Both the position numbers and the translations under genes were made by a program. From the NCBI GenBank assembly GCA_910586965.1, contig CAJUMF010000001.1:21571-85570 (forward strand): a DNA stretch of 64,000 bases. Direction: 5' to 3'. This document shows, one piece after another, positions 44,605 to 53,888 of this stretch (positions are counted from its first letter, which is position 1; every line of letters begins with the position of its first letter). Under the pieces are notes generated by a model. The model was not told the DNA's origin. It did not search any database and saw nothing but the letters and a program-made list of their open reading frames with translations. The DNA comes from an uncultured Dorea sp. (GTDB taxonomy: Bacteria > Bacillota > Clostridia > Lachnospirales > Lachnospiraceae).

Positions 44605-45410
44605 AGAAATTAAATTTAGATGAAATCAAAGGAATAGAATTGTCACTTTTAATTGAATTCGACAAGTTGTGTAAAAAGAATGGATTGTATTACACATTAT
44701 GCGGAGGGACTTTGCTTGGCGCTGTCCGTCATGGGGGATTTATTCCATGGGATGATGATATTGATGTGTTGATGCCAAGACCGGATTATGATAAACTACT
44801 GAATGATATAAATATTGATAAGGAAAATTTACCGGCATATATGAAGTTTGTCAGTTGGAAGGATGGTTCTTCTTACTTTCCATTTATCAAACTAGTGGAT
44901 GATCGGACAAGAATTGCTGTAGATTATCTCAACCCTGATTTGGCGGGAAGGCATATTTGGATAGATATTTTTCCGATTGACGGCAATCCTTCTGATGAGC
45001 GGGAGTTGAGAAAACTATACCGTAAAATGATATTTATGCGTAAAATCCTATGTATAAAGCTTGCGCAGAAAAATCAGGGAAAAACAAAGTTAAAAAAAAT
45101 GATAAAGCCTGTTTTAATCAGGTGTTTAAAAGGAATTTCCTTTCCATGGCTCTGTCAAAAAATGGATCATCTGGCTAAGTCATATGATTTCGAGGAATCC
45201 GAGTATGTCGGAGGTATTATATGGGGATATGGACCGCAGGAAAGAATTAAAAAAAGTGGATATATGGAATCAATCTCAGTGGAATTTGAGGGGAAAATGT
45301 TTTATGCGCCGTCAAATTATGAGGAATATTTAACAAGTCTGTACCAGAATTATATGAAAATACCGCCAAAAGAAAAACGAAAGATCCATGGGATATATGC
45401 TTGCATGTAA
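44601..45410 (+). CDS. LicD-family phosphotransferase
   Basis: A 269-residue LicD-type protein. The nucleotidyltransferase-fold signature YTLCGGTLLGAVRHGGFIPW followed by DDDIDVLMPRPDYDKL is intact, and WIDIFPIDG follows. LicD proteins transfer phosphocholine or similar phospho-substituents to cell-surface glycans. No choline uptake or activation genes are in the window, so the donor is unknown. ATG 44601 (overlapping the wzx stop as ATGA) is chosen; the frame open from 44394 lies within wzx. Confidence 0.92.
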   Translation: MKKLNLDEIKGIELSLLIEFDKLCKKNGLYYTLCGGTLLGAVRHGGFIPWDDDIDVLMPRPDYDKLLNDINIDKENLPAYMKFVSWKDGSSYFPFIKLVDDRTRIAVDYLNPDLAGRHIWIDIFPIDGNPSDERELRKLYRKMIFMRKILCIKLAQKNQGKTKLKKMIKPVLIRCLKGISFPWLCQKMDHLAKSYDFEESEYVGGIIWGYGPQERIKKSGYMESISVEFEGKMFYAPSNYEEYLTSLYQNYMKIPPKEKRKIHGIYACM

Positions 45411-45447
45411 AGTTCTCAGTGATTGTTGTAGAGCGAGGTGAAGAAAA

Positions 45448-46431
45448 ATGGATAAAATACTTACGATTACTGTTCCGGCATATAATGTAGAAATGTATTT
45501 AGATAGCATTTTGCCGACTTTTTTGGATGATCAAATATTGGATGTGATAGAAATTTTTATTGTGAATGACGGTTCAGAGGATAAAACGAAAGAAATCGGT
45601 CAAAGATATGTGGATCAATACCCGGGGATTGTATATTTGATAGATAAAGAAAACGGCGGACACGGTTCTGCAATTAATAAAGGAATTGAATTGGCAACAG
45701 GTAAATATTTTAAAGTTGTGGATGGAGATGACTGGGTTGATACAAAAGAGTTTGTGAAATTTGTTAAGATTCTGGGAAAATTGGAAATGGATGTGGTAGC
45801 AACCCCATATGTTCGCGTTAATGAAACGACAAAAGAGCGAGAAATTAAGACATTTTTAAATGTTGAATTTGAAAAAACATATGAAGTAGATGATGTTTTG
45901 AATGATATGGGAGAACAATATGCAATGCATGCATTAACATTTAAAACAGAAATTTTAAAAAAAATCCCTAAAATAAGCGAACATTGTTTTTACGTGGATA
46001 TGGAATACATTGTTTATCCTTTAAAGTATATTAAAACGATTACTTTTTTGAATATGCTTGTTTATCAATATAGAGTAGGAAACAGCGAGCAAAGTGTAAG
46101 TATTAAAAATAAACAAAAAAACAGGGAAATGCATAAGCGTGTTATTAATAATTTGATTGAATACTTTCTTAATGAAGAATTATCAAGTGGAAAACATACA
46201 TTTTTATCCAATAGAGTTAGGGGATTGCTCAGCGAGCAGATTAGAATTTATTTATCTTTTAATCCTTCTTTAGAAATAAAAAAAGAATTGACAGATTTTT
46301 GTAGTTTAGTGTCTGAACGTGTTCCGGATCTGTACGCACATATACCCGGGAAATTATGTAGGATCTTGTATATAAGTAATAACAGATTATATGGATTATT
46401 ATCGCTATATCATTCACGTAGATGCAAGTAG
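45448..46431 (+). CDS. GT2-family glycosyltransferase
   Basis: A 327-residue GT2 enzyme. Start ILTITVPAYNVEMYLDSILP, then IFIVNDGSEDKTKEI, KENGGHGSAINKGIELATG and FKVVDGDDW (metal site). The HGSAINKGI variant is typical of a subgroup that adds sugars in teichoic or capsular polymers. The C-terminal third has LSEQIRIYLSFNP and no membrane helix. A GCGAGGTGAAG ribosome site precedes it. Donor unknown. Confidence 0.9.
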   Translation: MDKILTITVPAYNVEMYLDSILPTFLDDQILDVIEIFIVNDGSEDKTKEIGQRYVDQYPGIVYLIDKENGGHGSAINKGIELATGKYFKVVDGDDWVDTKEFVKFVKILGKLEMDVVATPYVRVNETTKEREIKTFLNVEFEKTYEVDDVLNDMGEQYAMHALTFKTEILKKIPKISEHCFYVDMEYIVYPLKYIKTITFLNMLVYQYRVGNSEQSVSIKNKQKNREMHKRVINNLIEYFLNEELSSGKHTFLSNRVRGLLSEQIRIYLSFNPSLEIKKELTDFCSLVSERVPDLYAHIPGKLCRILYISNNRLYGLLSLYHSRRCK

Positions 46432-46443
46432 GAGATGGGGATA

Positions 46444-47424
46444 ATGAATAAAAAAAACTTGGTAACAGTAATTGTACCTGTTTATAATGTGGAAAAATAT
46501 TTAAGGAAATGTTTGAATTCGATTATTGGTCAAAGCTATACAAATTTGGAAGTTTTGTTGATTGATGATGGTTCCACAGACACTTCAGGAAAACTATGTG
46601 ATGAATATGCAGTAATTGACTCAAGAATAAGAGTTTTCCATAAAGTTAACGGTGGTCTGTCATCGGCACGTAATATGGGACTTGATAATATGACAGGAGA
46701 GTATATTATATTTATCGACTCTGATGATTACTTTGCAGAAGATGCGATAGGAGACTTAGTCAAGGCTATTGTAAAACATCAAGCGGATTTCTCTTTTGGA
46801 GAAGTAAGAATGGTAGATGAGACGAGTGCTACTATTAGTGAAAGAGGAAAGAAAACTTATAAAGAAACGATATTAACATCAAAACAAACAATGACAGAGA
46901 TATGTTTGAACCGTCTGACAGGTGTAAGCGCGTGGGGGAAATTATATAAAGCGTCTCTTTTCGAAAATATTCGTTATCCTGTCGGAAGATTATATGAAGA
47001 TGCATACACAACTCCTGAAATCGTACTCCGCAGCCAAAAAGCAGTATTTATTAATAGAACGATAATTTTTTGGGTGCAACGCGGCAACAGTATTATGCAT
47101 AAGAAGATTACTAAGAAAGATTTTATAGTTTTTAATGCTCTTGAAAGATTAGTAGAGCTTGTTGATTTAAATTATCCGGCATTACATGATGATGCAGTTG
47201 TTCGGTTAGTCAATGATACATTCTGGACGATTATGATGCGGTTGGTGTATAATGATGATTACATATTATGTGCGAGAAAAATACGTAAACGGTATCGTAA
47301 ATATTGGGTGTCGGCATTGAAACATCCAGGGTTGAGTTATGGTAAAAAAATTCAGGTTCTGGTTGCATTGATAAATTTGAGACTATATAGAAGAATACGG
47401 TTAATGAAAAATAAATGGAAATAA
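46444..47424 (+). CDS. GT2-family glycosyltransferase
   Basis: A 326-residue GT2 enzyme: LVTVIVPVYNVEKYLRKCLN, VLLIDDGSTDTSGKLCDEY, NGGLSSARNMGLDNMTGEY, IFIDSDDYF (metal site) and GRLYEDAYTTPEIVL. ATG 46444 is preferred to 46435 because AGGAG (46430-46434) would touch the earlier ATG. It is the third GT2 enzyme of locus 1; with the DUF4422 enzyme and the initiator this suggests a repeat unit of at least five sugars. Confidence 0.9.
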   Translation: MNKKNLVTVIVPVYNVEKYLRKCLNSIIGQSYTNLEVLLIDDGSTDTSGKLCDEYAVIDSRIRVFHKVNGGLSSARNMGLDNMTGEYIIFIDSDDYFAEDAIGDLVKAIVKHQADFSFGEVRMVDETSATISERGKKTYKETILTSKQTMTEICLNRLTGVSAWGKLYKASLFENIRYPVGRLYEDAYTTPEIVLRSQKAVFINRTIIFWVQRGNSIMHKKITKKDFIVFNALERLVELVDLNYPALHDDAVVRLVNDTFWTIMMRLVYNDDYILCARKIRKRYRKYWVSALKHPGLSYGKKIQVLVALINLRLYRRIRLMKNKWK

Positions 47425-47498
47425 AATACAACAAAAGGTAATAATATAATTATGAGAAAAAAATTGATTATAGATTTAAGATTTTATACGCTCTTGGG

Positions 47499-48593
47499 AT
47501 GATAATGGTAGTATGCGGGCATTGCTGGGGAGGAGGCATTTCTCTTGATGGTGACTGGTTCCCTTATGGTGGGACACATCTGCCCTTGTTCATGTTTTGC
47601 TCGGGTTATTTTTACAAAACGTCTTCTGAAACAGATGTAAAAGGATATGTATATCGGAAAATAAAGACACTTATAATTCCGTTATATTGTTATACAATTG
47701 CATATGGAGTTATTGTGCAATTATCAAGATTAAAGGGATTTACAATAGGTGTTGATTGGAATGTATATAATATTGTTATAAAACCAATAACAAGCGGCCA
47801 TCAGTTTGCATACAATATGGGCGGCTGGTTTATTGTACCGCTTTTTATGGTGCAAATATATAATGTTATGTTAAGAAAATTTTTTTCTTATGTTAAGATA
47901 GTTGTACCTGAGTCTGTTTTTTTCTGTATAAATATAATAATGGGTCTTGTAGGGAATTATTCTGCTTCCATAGGGTATTTAGGTGAATGGAGATTGCCGA
48001 TAATAAGAATGCTGTATTTTGTTCCCTTTTATGGTTTGGGGATATTTTATAAAGCAGTGCTTGAAAAATATGATAAAAAAATACCAGGAATATATTATTT
48101 TGCATTAATATTTGCGGTGAAATTAGACATTGCTTTAATTTATAAAAAAATGCCTGCCTATACTCCGTCATGGTGTAATGATTTTACAGAAGGACCAGCA
48201 ATGCCAATTATTATAGGGTTTTTAGGCATAGCATTTTGGTTAAGGATTGCAACGATTGCGGAACCGGTTATTGGAAAGAATAAATATGTAAATTTAATCG
48301 CCGATAATACATATTCAATAATGATGAACCAGTTTTTAGGATTTATGCTGGTGAAAACAGTCTATGCTGTTTTTAATAAATTTACATTATGGTTTGCTGA
48401 TTTTGACTGGATAAAATATAAAACAGATATCTGGTGGTATTATATGCCTTTTAATGTCGAGCATACGCTGATTTTATATACAATTGCAGGAATCGTTTTG
48501 CCGATAATGTTACAGCAGGTTATTAATCGACTAAAAGGAGCTGTAGTTAAGGTTTCACCATTAAAACAGTGCTATAAGAGGAAAAGAGAATAG
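47499..48593 (+). CDS. Acyltransferase-3-like membrane acetyltransferase, 5' end frameshifted
   Basis: A 364-residue open frame with about ten transmembrane helices that matches fucose-4-O-acetylase-like acyltransferases: MVVCGHCWGGG, then HLPLFMFCSGYFYK. The expected N-terminus (KKIDYRFKILYALGM) is encoded just upstream in the same frame but has no start codon; the only good ATG (47452, AAAGG upstream) is one base out of frame, across a run of seven A residues (47457-47463). Eight A residues would give an intact protein beginning MRKKIDYRF. This may be phase variation, slippage, a real mutation or an assembly error. It would O-acetylate the polysaccharide. Confidence 0.75.
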   Translation: MIMVVCGHCWGGGISLDGDWFPYGGTHLPLFMFCSGYFYKTSSETDVKGYVYRKIKTLIIPLYCYTIAYGVIVQLSRLKGFTIGVDWNVYNIVIKPITSGHQFAYNMGGWFIVPLFMVQIYNVMLRKFFSYVKIVVPESVFFCINIIMGLVGNYSASIGYLGEWRLPIIRMLYFVPFYGLGIFYKAVLEKYDKKIPGIYYFALIFAVKLDIALIYKKMPAYTPSWCNDFTEGPAMPIIIGFLGIAFWLRIATIAEPVIGKNKYVNLIADNTYSIMMNQFLGFMLVKTVYAVFNKFTLWFADFDWIKYKTDIWWYYMPFNVEHTLILYTIAGIVLPIMLQQVINRLKGAVVKVSPLKQCYKRKRE

Positions 48594-48598
48594 TTTTA

Positions 48599-48627
48599 TA
48601 GACATTTTAAATTGTTTGTAGTATAAT
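48599..48627 (+). promoter_or_regulatory. Promoter starting the second polysaccharide locus
   Basis: TAGACA (48599-48604) and TATAAT (48622-48627) with a 17-base spacer lie in the gap after the acyltransferase gene. It is the only clear consensus promoter seen within the polysaccharide region. Confidence 0.7.
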
Positions 48628-48737
48628 ATCCGCAGTGAATAGAGAAAGACATTGATTTACTTAGTAGAAAAACAAATAAAATATATGAATATGTGAATAA
48701 TATTATAAAGTACGTATCGAGGAAGGTTTATTTTCAT

Positions 48738-50570
48738 ATGATAGGAAGCGGGAAGAGAAGAGCAATTTTTATAGGGGTAATAGATGCACTGATTGTAATA
48801 TTCAGTGCATTATTGGCGTTGGCGTTAAGGTTCAATTTCGAGACCATACCGGCACAATATCTGGAGCCTGCTATACGCTGCCTTCCGCTGGATGTGGCGA
48901 TTGCTATATTGGTCATGCGGTTTTTTAAGCTGTATAATAGGGTGTGGACGTATGCGTCTATAGAAGAGAGTATGTCGATCATCAAGGCGACTGTCTGTAT
49001 CGAGACGATATTCGTCCTGTATCACACATTTCTTCAGATACCGATGCCCAGGAGTTTCTATGTATTTGATGCGGCGTCGCTGTTTTTGCTGTTCCTAGCG
49101 CTCCGTTTCGGGAAACGGATTCAAAAGCAACTATTTCCGGGGAAATCAGACAACAAATCGAAAAAGAGAACGCTGCTGATTGGAGGCGGTTCTGCGGCGT
49201 CTATCCTCATACAGGAGACACAGCGCATCACCCATGGACCGAGAGTGATCATATGTATCATAGATGATAATGTGAATAAAAAGGGAAAATATCTGCGGAA
49301 TGTTCCAATCGTCGGAACGAGGGAGGACATCCCAACTGTAGTAAAAAGATACAAGATAGACGAGATTATTATCGCGATTCCGTCGGCTACGTCCAAGATG
49401 GTAAAGGAACTCCTTGAGATCTGCCATGAGACGGATGCAAAGGTAAAGATTCTTCCGGCGATTGCCGCAGGATTTACGGAGTCCTTGTCGGATATGGTAC
49501 GCGAGGTGCGGTATGAAGATTTGCTTGGAAGGGATCCGGTGAAAGTCAATCAGGCCGGAATCGGAGCATTTTTAGAAGGAAAGACCGTATTGGTAACCGG
49601 TGGAGGAGGCTCTATCGGTTCAGAGTTGTGCCGTCAGATTGTAAAGTACAATCCTGCCAGGCTGATAATATTCGACATCTATGAGAACAATGCTTACGAG
49701 ATTCAGATGGAATTGGAGCGTCATTATCCGGAACTGCAGATCATCACGCTGATTGGCTCGGTCAGAGATTATGACAGGCTGGAAAAGCTGTTCAAAGATT
49801 ATAAGCCTCAGATCATCTATCATGCGGCGGCTCATAAGCATGTTCCGCTTATGGAGGATTCTCCCAATGAGGCAATCAAGAATAACTGCCTTGGAACATT
49901 TAATATGGCGAAATTAGCTGATTTGTACAAGGCAGAAAACTTTACGCTGATTTCTACGGATAAGGCGGTTCGTCCGACGAATGTGATGGGCGCCACAAAG
50001 CGTATCTGTGAGATGATCATCCAGAGTTATGCGAAGAAGTCGGAGCATACCAGGTATGCGGCGGTTCGGTTCGGAAATGTGCTGGGGAGCAATGGCTCGG
50101 TGATTCCGTTATTTCTGAAACAGATTGAGGAGGGCGGGCCGGTGACGGTGACCCACAAGGAGATTACCCGGTTTTTTATGACGATACCAGAGGCTGTGTC
50201 GCTGGTGCTGCAGGCGAGCCTGTTTGCCAAGGGCGGGGAAATCTTTGTACTGGATATGGGGAAACCGGTTAAAATTTATGAGCTGGCGGAGAACCTTATA
50301 CGGATGAAAGGATATAAGCCGAATGAGGATATCTTGATTGAGATCAGCGGGCTCAGGCCGGGGGAAAAGTTGTATGAAGAGCTTTTGATGGATGAAGAAG
50401 GACTTACGAAGACTGCGAATGAGAAGATATTTGTGGGGCATCCGATTGCGATGGATGAGGAGAATTTCTTTGAGCAGTTGGAGGATTTGGTGCGACTGAG
50501 TAAGACGAATGGGGATGAGATCCAGAAGGCAATAGCGAAAGTATGCACCACATATAAACGTAAGAAATAA
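48738..50570 (+). CDS. PglF/CapD-like membrane UDP-GlcNAc 4,6-dehydratase
   Basis: A 610-residue enzyme of the CapD/WbpM/PglF group. Four N-terminal helices, a first Rossmann-like domain (LLIGGGSAASILI), then the SDR dehydratase domain: VLVTGGGGSIGSELCRQI, YHAAAHKHVPLMEDSP, and LISTDKAVRPTNVMGATKR with the active-site TDK of inverting or retaining dehydratases; LRPGEKLYEELL closes it. It would make UDP-4-keto-6-deoxy-HexNAc, the substrate for the aminotransferase encoded next. ATG 48738 has AGGAAGG upstream; the GTG at 48693 is an alternative. Base composition is more GC-rich than locus 1. Confidence 0.9.
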   Translation: MIGSGKRRAIFIGVIDALIVIFSALLALALRFNFETIPAQYLEPAIRCLPLDVAIAILVMRFFKLYNRVWTYASIEESMSIIKATVCIETIFVLYHTFLQIPMPRSFYVFDAASLFLLFLALRFGKRIQKQLFPGKSDNKSKKRTLLIGGGSAASILIQETQRITHGPRVIICIIDDNVNKKGKYLRNVPIVGTREDIPTVVKRYKIDEIIIAIPSATSKMVKELLEICHETDAKVKILPAIAAGFTESLSDMVREVRYEDLLGRDPVKVNQAGIGAFLEGKTVLVTGGGGSIGSELCRQIVKYNPARLIIFDIYENNAYEIQMELERHYPELQIITLIGSVRDYDRLEKLFKDYKPQIIYHAAAHKHVPLMEDSPNEAIKNNCLGTFNMAKLADLYKAENFTLISTDKAVRPTNVMGATKRICEMIIQSYAKKSEHTRYAAVRFGNVLGSNGSVIPLFLKQIEEGGPVTVTHKEITRFFMTIPEAVSLVLQASLFAKGGEIFVLDMGKPVKIYELAENLIRMKGYKPNEDILIEISGLRPGEKLYEELLMDEEGLTKTANEKIFVGHPIAMDEENFFEQLEDLVRLSKTNGDEIQKAIAKVCTTYKRKK

Positions 50571-50593
50571 ATGAACCGGAGAGGAATCTAAAT

Positions 50594-51877
50594 ATGAGCG
50601 ATGAATTAAAGAATAGTAGTGGAGAGGTAATCACTCCATTTCCGTCAAGAATATGGCTGTCTTCGCCAACTATGCATGGAGAAGAGCTTGAGTATGTGAC
50701 CGAGGCGTATGAAACCAATTGGATGTCTACGGTTGGCGCTAATATTAATGAAACGGAACGTCTTGCCTGTGAAAAAATCGGATGCAAATATGCAGTAGCA
50801 TTGTCAGCTGGAACAGCAGCGCTCCATATGGCGGTGAAGCTGGCGGGCGTAAAACCGGGAGACAAGGTTTTCTGCTCGGATATGACTTTTGATGCGACGG
50901 TGAACCCGGTAGTATATGAGGGTGGGGTTCCTGTGTTTATCGATACAGAATATGACACTTGGAATATGGATCCCGTGGCTCTCGAAAAAGCATTTGAAAT
51001 CTACCCGGACGTAAAGGTAGTAGTAGTAGCACATTTGTATGGAACGCCAGGAAAGGTTGACGAGATTAAAAGTATCTGCGAAAAGCATAGAGCAGTTATT
51101 GTTGAGGATGCGGCAGAGTCTTTAGGAGCAACTTATAAGGAAATTCAGACAGGAACGTTTGGTTCGTATAATGTAATTTCATTTAATGGGAATAAGATTA
51201 TCACAGGGTCTGCCGGCGGGATGCTTTTGACAGATGATGAAGAGGCCGCTAATAAGGTGCGGAAATGGTCCACGCAGTCCAGGGAGGATGCGCCCTGGTA
51301 TCAGCATGAGGAATTGGGATATAACTATCGTATGAGCAATGTTATTGCGGGGGTAGTCCGCGGGCAGTTCCCATATCTGGAGGAGCATATTGCCCAGAAG
51401 AAAGCGATATATGAGAGGTATAAGGAAGGCTTTAAGGCTTTGCCAGTTAGTATGAACCCTTATGACGCTGAAAATACGGAGCCGAATTTCTGGCTGTCCT
51501 GTATGATCATACACCCCGAGGCCATGTGCAAGCAGGTAAGAGGGGAGCAGGAGGCTCTTTATGTCAGTGAACCGGGAAAGAGCTGTCCTACGGAGATTCT
51601 GGAAAAACTGGCGGAGTATAATGCGGAGGGGCGTCCAATCTGGAAACCGATGCATATGCAGCCGATTTACAGGATGAATGGTTTTGTCACGAGAGAAGGA
51701 GACGGCAGGGCAAAGACGAATGCTTATATTTCGGGCGGCGCAGTCGGAAGGGATGGGAAACCCTTGGATGTCGGGATGGATATCTTCCATAGGGGCTTAT
51801 GCCTGCCTAGTGATAATAAGATGACAGCAGAACAGCAGGAAAAAATAATAGAAATAATTAAAGATATGTTTAGATAA
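50594..51877 (+). CDS. PglE-like PLP-dependent sugar aminotransferase (DegT/DnrJ family)
   Basis: A 427-residue DegT/DnrJ/EryC1/StrS aminotransferase. It follows Campylobacter PglE closely in pattern: WLSSPTMHGEELEYV, ALSAGTAALHMAVKLAGVKPGD, VEDAAESLGATYK, SFNGNKIITGSAGGML with the PLP-binding Lys, and GYNYRMSNVIAG. PglE aminates C4 of UDP-4-keto-6-deoxy-GlcNAc. A 50-residue internal extension near residues 300-380 makes it longer than PglE's 386. No PglD-like acetyltransferase is adjacent. Confidence 0.9.
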   Translation: MSDELKNSSGEVITPFPSRIWLSSPTMHGEELEYVTEAYETNWMSTVGANINETERLACEKIGCKYAVALSAGTAALHMAVKLAGVKPGDKVFCSDMTFDATVNPVVYEGGVPVFIDTEYDTWNMDPVALEKAFEIYPDVKVVVVAHLYGTPGKVDEIKSICEKHRAVIVEDAAESLGATYKEIQTGTFGSYNVISFNGNKIITGSAGGMLLTDDEEAANKVRKWSTQSREDAPWYQHEELGYNYRMSNVIAGVVRGQFPYLEEHIAQKKAIYERYKEGFKALPVSMNPYDAENTEPNFWLSCMIIHPEAMCKQVRGEQEALYVSEPGKSCPTEILEKLAEYNAEGRPIWKPMHMQPIYRMNGFVTREGDGRAKTNAYISGGAVGRDGKPLDVGMDIFHRGLCLPSDNKMTAEQQEKIIEIIKDMFR

Positions 51878-51923
51878 TAGTATGGATGTTGGAAATAGAG
51901 GGGCAAACGGCAGGAGAATAAAG

Positions 51924-52622
51924 ATGTTGATAGGATGGGAAGAATTAGATTTCAAATTGAGGACAGAAGAGGTGAGGCCCTATTATGAATGCCTGAGAAA
52001 AAAAAGACTGTCTTTAGCGGTTAAAAGATGTTTTGATATAGTCATGTCAATTATATTAATGCTTGCTTTTATGCCAGTGATGGCAGGAATTTCAATTTGG
52101 ATTAAAGTTGATTCACCTGGACCGGTTTTTTACAGACAGAAACGTGTTACAACTAATAATCGAGATTTTTTGATTTATAAATTTAGGACAATGGTACAAA
52201 ATGCTGATCAGATTGGTAGTTCTGTTACGGTTGAAGGTGATTCCCGTATTACGAAAGTCGGGTCGAAATTGAGAAAAACCCGTTTGGATGAATTGCCGCA
52301 GTTAATTAACGTATTAAAAGGGGAAATGAGTTTTGTGGGAACTCGTCCAGAGGTAAGAGAATATGTAGATAAGTATCAGCCGAAAATGTATGCAACACTG
52401 TTGTTGCCGGCAGGAATTACGTCATTAACAAGTCTGAAATATAAAGACGAAGATGAAATGATTTCAAAGTATGTTAAACGTGGGTTTACGGCTGAAGAGA
52501 CCTATGAAAAATTTATTTTACCGCGTAAAATGAGGTATAATTTAAAGTGTCTTGAAAAATTCAGTTTTATTTCGGATATACGTTGTATGATTTTGACAGT
52601 AAGAAAGGTTTTAGTTGGGTAA
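51924..52622 (+). CDS. PglC-type initiating sugar-phosphate transferase
   Basis: A 232-residue small monotopic phosphoglycosyl transferase with one re-entrant or transmembrane helix (about residues 35-55) and the catalytic core: GPVFYRQKRVTTNNRDFLIY, YKFRTMVQNADQIG, KTRLDELPQLINVLKGE and FVGTRPEVREYVD. It would attach the diamino-trideoxy sugar made by the two preceding genes to undecaprenyl phosphate. ATG 51924 has AGGAG seven bases upstream; the frame from 51882 has none. It is the second initiating transferase in the region. Composition turns AT-rich again here. Confidence 0.92.
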   Translation: MLIGWEELDFKLRTEEVRPYYECLRKKRLSLAVKRCFDIVMSIILMLAFMPVMAGISIWIKVDSPGPVFYRQKRVTTNNRDFLIYKFRTMVQNADQIGSSVTVEGDSRITKVGSKLRKTRLDELPQLINVLKGEMSFVGTRPEVREYVDKYQPKMYATLLLPAGITSLTSLKYKDEDEMISKYVKRGFTAEETYEKFILPRKMRYNLKCLEKFSFISDIRCMILTVRKVLVG

Positions 52623-52627
52623 AAGAT

Positions 52628-53869
52628 ATGAATATTTTGTTGATTAATCATTATGCTGGTTCTTCGGAAATGGGGATGGAATTCAGGCCGTACTATTTTG
52701 CCAGGGAATGGGTGAAAAAAGGACACAGAGTGGATATATTTGCCGCCTCATATTCGCATCTGCGGCGGGTAAATCCGAAGGTACGGCATGATTTTCAGGA
52801 AGAAATTATCGACGGCATTCATTATCATTGGATCAAAACAATTCAATATGAAGGCAATGGTGCAAAGCGCGCAATCACGATGGCTCAGTTTGTGGGAAAA
52901 ATGTGGATAAATGCGAAGAAAATTACGAAGAAGTTTAAGCCGGATGTAGTGATTACTTCATCTACTTATCCCCTTGACACATATGTAGGACAAAAAATCA
53001 GAAGAGTGTCGGGAAAGAAAATAAGGCTTATCCATGAAGTTCATGATATGTGGCCGTCAACTTTATATGAGATTGGCGGAATGTCAAGGAAACATCCCTT
53101 TGTTGTTACGATGCAGATTGGAGAGAATAGTGCTTATAAACATTCTGATAAAGTAGTTTCATTGTTACCGTATGCTGAAAAATATATGAGACGGCATGGA
53201 CTTAAAAAAGGAAAATTTATATGTATTCCTAATGGAATTGTAGAAGAAGAGTGGAACAATCCTGTAGAGTTATCAGCGCATCATGAGGGTATATTGCAGA
53301 AACTGCAAAATGATAAGAAATTTATAGTGGGTTATTTTGGAGGACATGCTTTGTCAAATGCTCTGGATGTGATGATAGATACTGCAAAAGCATGTACTGA
53401 TAAAAATATAAAGTTTGTGCTTGTCGGAGATGGGGTTGAGAAGGCTAGACTGATGGAACGAGTAAGAGCGGAAAAGATTGAAAACACAATCTTTTTGCCG
53501 CCTGTTTCGAAGTTGGAAATTCCAAGGTTGTGTGAATACTTTGATTGTATTTTTTATTGTGGTACACCATCTCCGTTATATCGTTTTGGAGTATGCTTAA
53601 ATAAAATGTTTGACTCTATGAGAGCAGGAAAGCCCAGCATTTGTGCTTTGCCCTTGAAACGTTCGTATATTAATGATTATAACTGCGGTGTTTGTGTTGA
53701 TCCAAGCAGTGTAGAAAATATTGTACAGGCGATTCAAAAGATTAAAAATATGGATATTGCTGAACGGAGAGCAATGGGGGAACGCGGAAAAAAGGCTGCT
53801 TTGGATTATTTTAATTATAAATCATTGAGTGAAAGATTTCTAAAAGTATTAAAGAGTGTAGAAGAGTGA
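52628..53869 (+). CDS. GT4-family glycosyltransferase (WbuB-like)
   Basis: A 413-residue GT-B fold enzyme of family 4. N-terminal INHYAGSSEMGMEFRPYYFAREW resembles WbuB, an N-acetyl-fucosaminyl transferase; the C-terminal domain has YFGGHALSNALDVMIDTAKA, FVLVGDGVEKARL and the donor-site region ECFDCIFYCGTPSPLYRFG in variant form. It probably adds the second sugar to the PglC product. The ribosome site is weak, but the ATG lies six bases after the previous stop, which suggests coupling. Confidence 0.88.
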   Translation: MNILLINHYAGSSEMGMEFRPYYFAREWVKKGHRVDIFAASYSHLRRVNPKVRHDFQEEIIDGIHYHWIKTIQYEGNGAKRAITMAQFVGKMWINAKKITKKFKPDVVITSSTYPLDTYVGQKIRRVSGKKIRLIHEVHDMWPSTLYEIGGMSRKHPFVVTMQIGENSAYKHSDKVVSLLPYAEKYMRRHGLKKGKFICIPNGIVEEEWNNPVELSAHHEGILQKLQNDKKFIVGYFGGHALSNALDVMIDTAKACTDKNIKFVLVGDGVEKARLMERVRAEKIENTIFLPPVSKLEIPRLCEYFDCIFYCGTPSPLYRFGVCLNKMFDSMRAGKPSICALPLKRSYINDYNCGVCVDPSSVENIVQAIQKIKNMDIAERRAMGERGKKAALDYFNYKSLSERFLKVLKSVEE

Positions 53870-53888
53870 TAGAGAAGGAGTTGACATT

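Noticed and set aside
51179..51790. 203-codon ORF on the minus strand
   Set aside because: It is a shadow of the PglE-like aminotransferase, with no ribosome site and no recognisable protein pattern.
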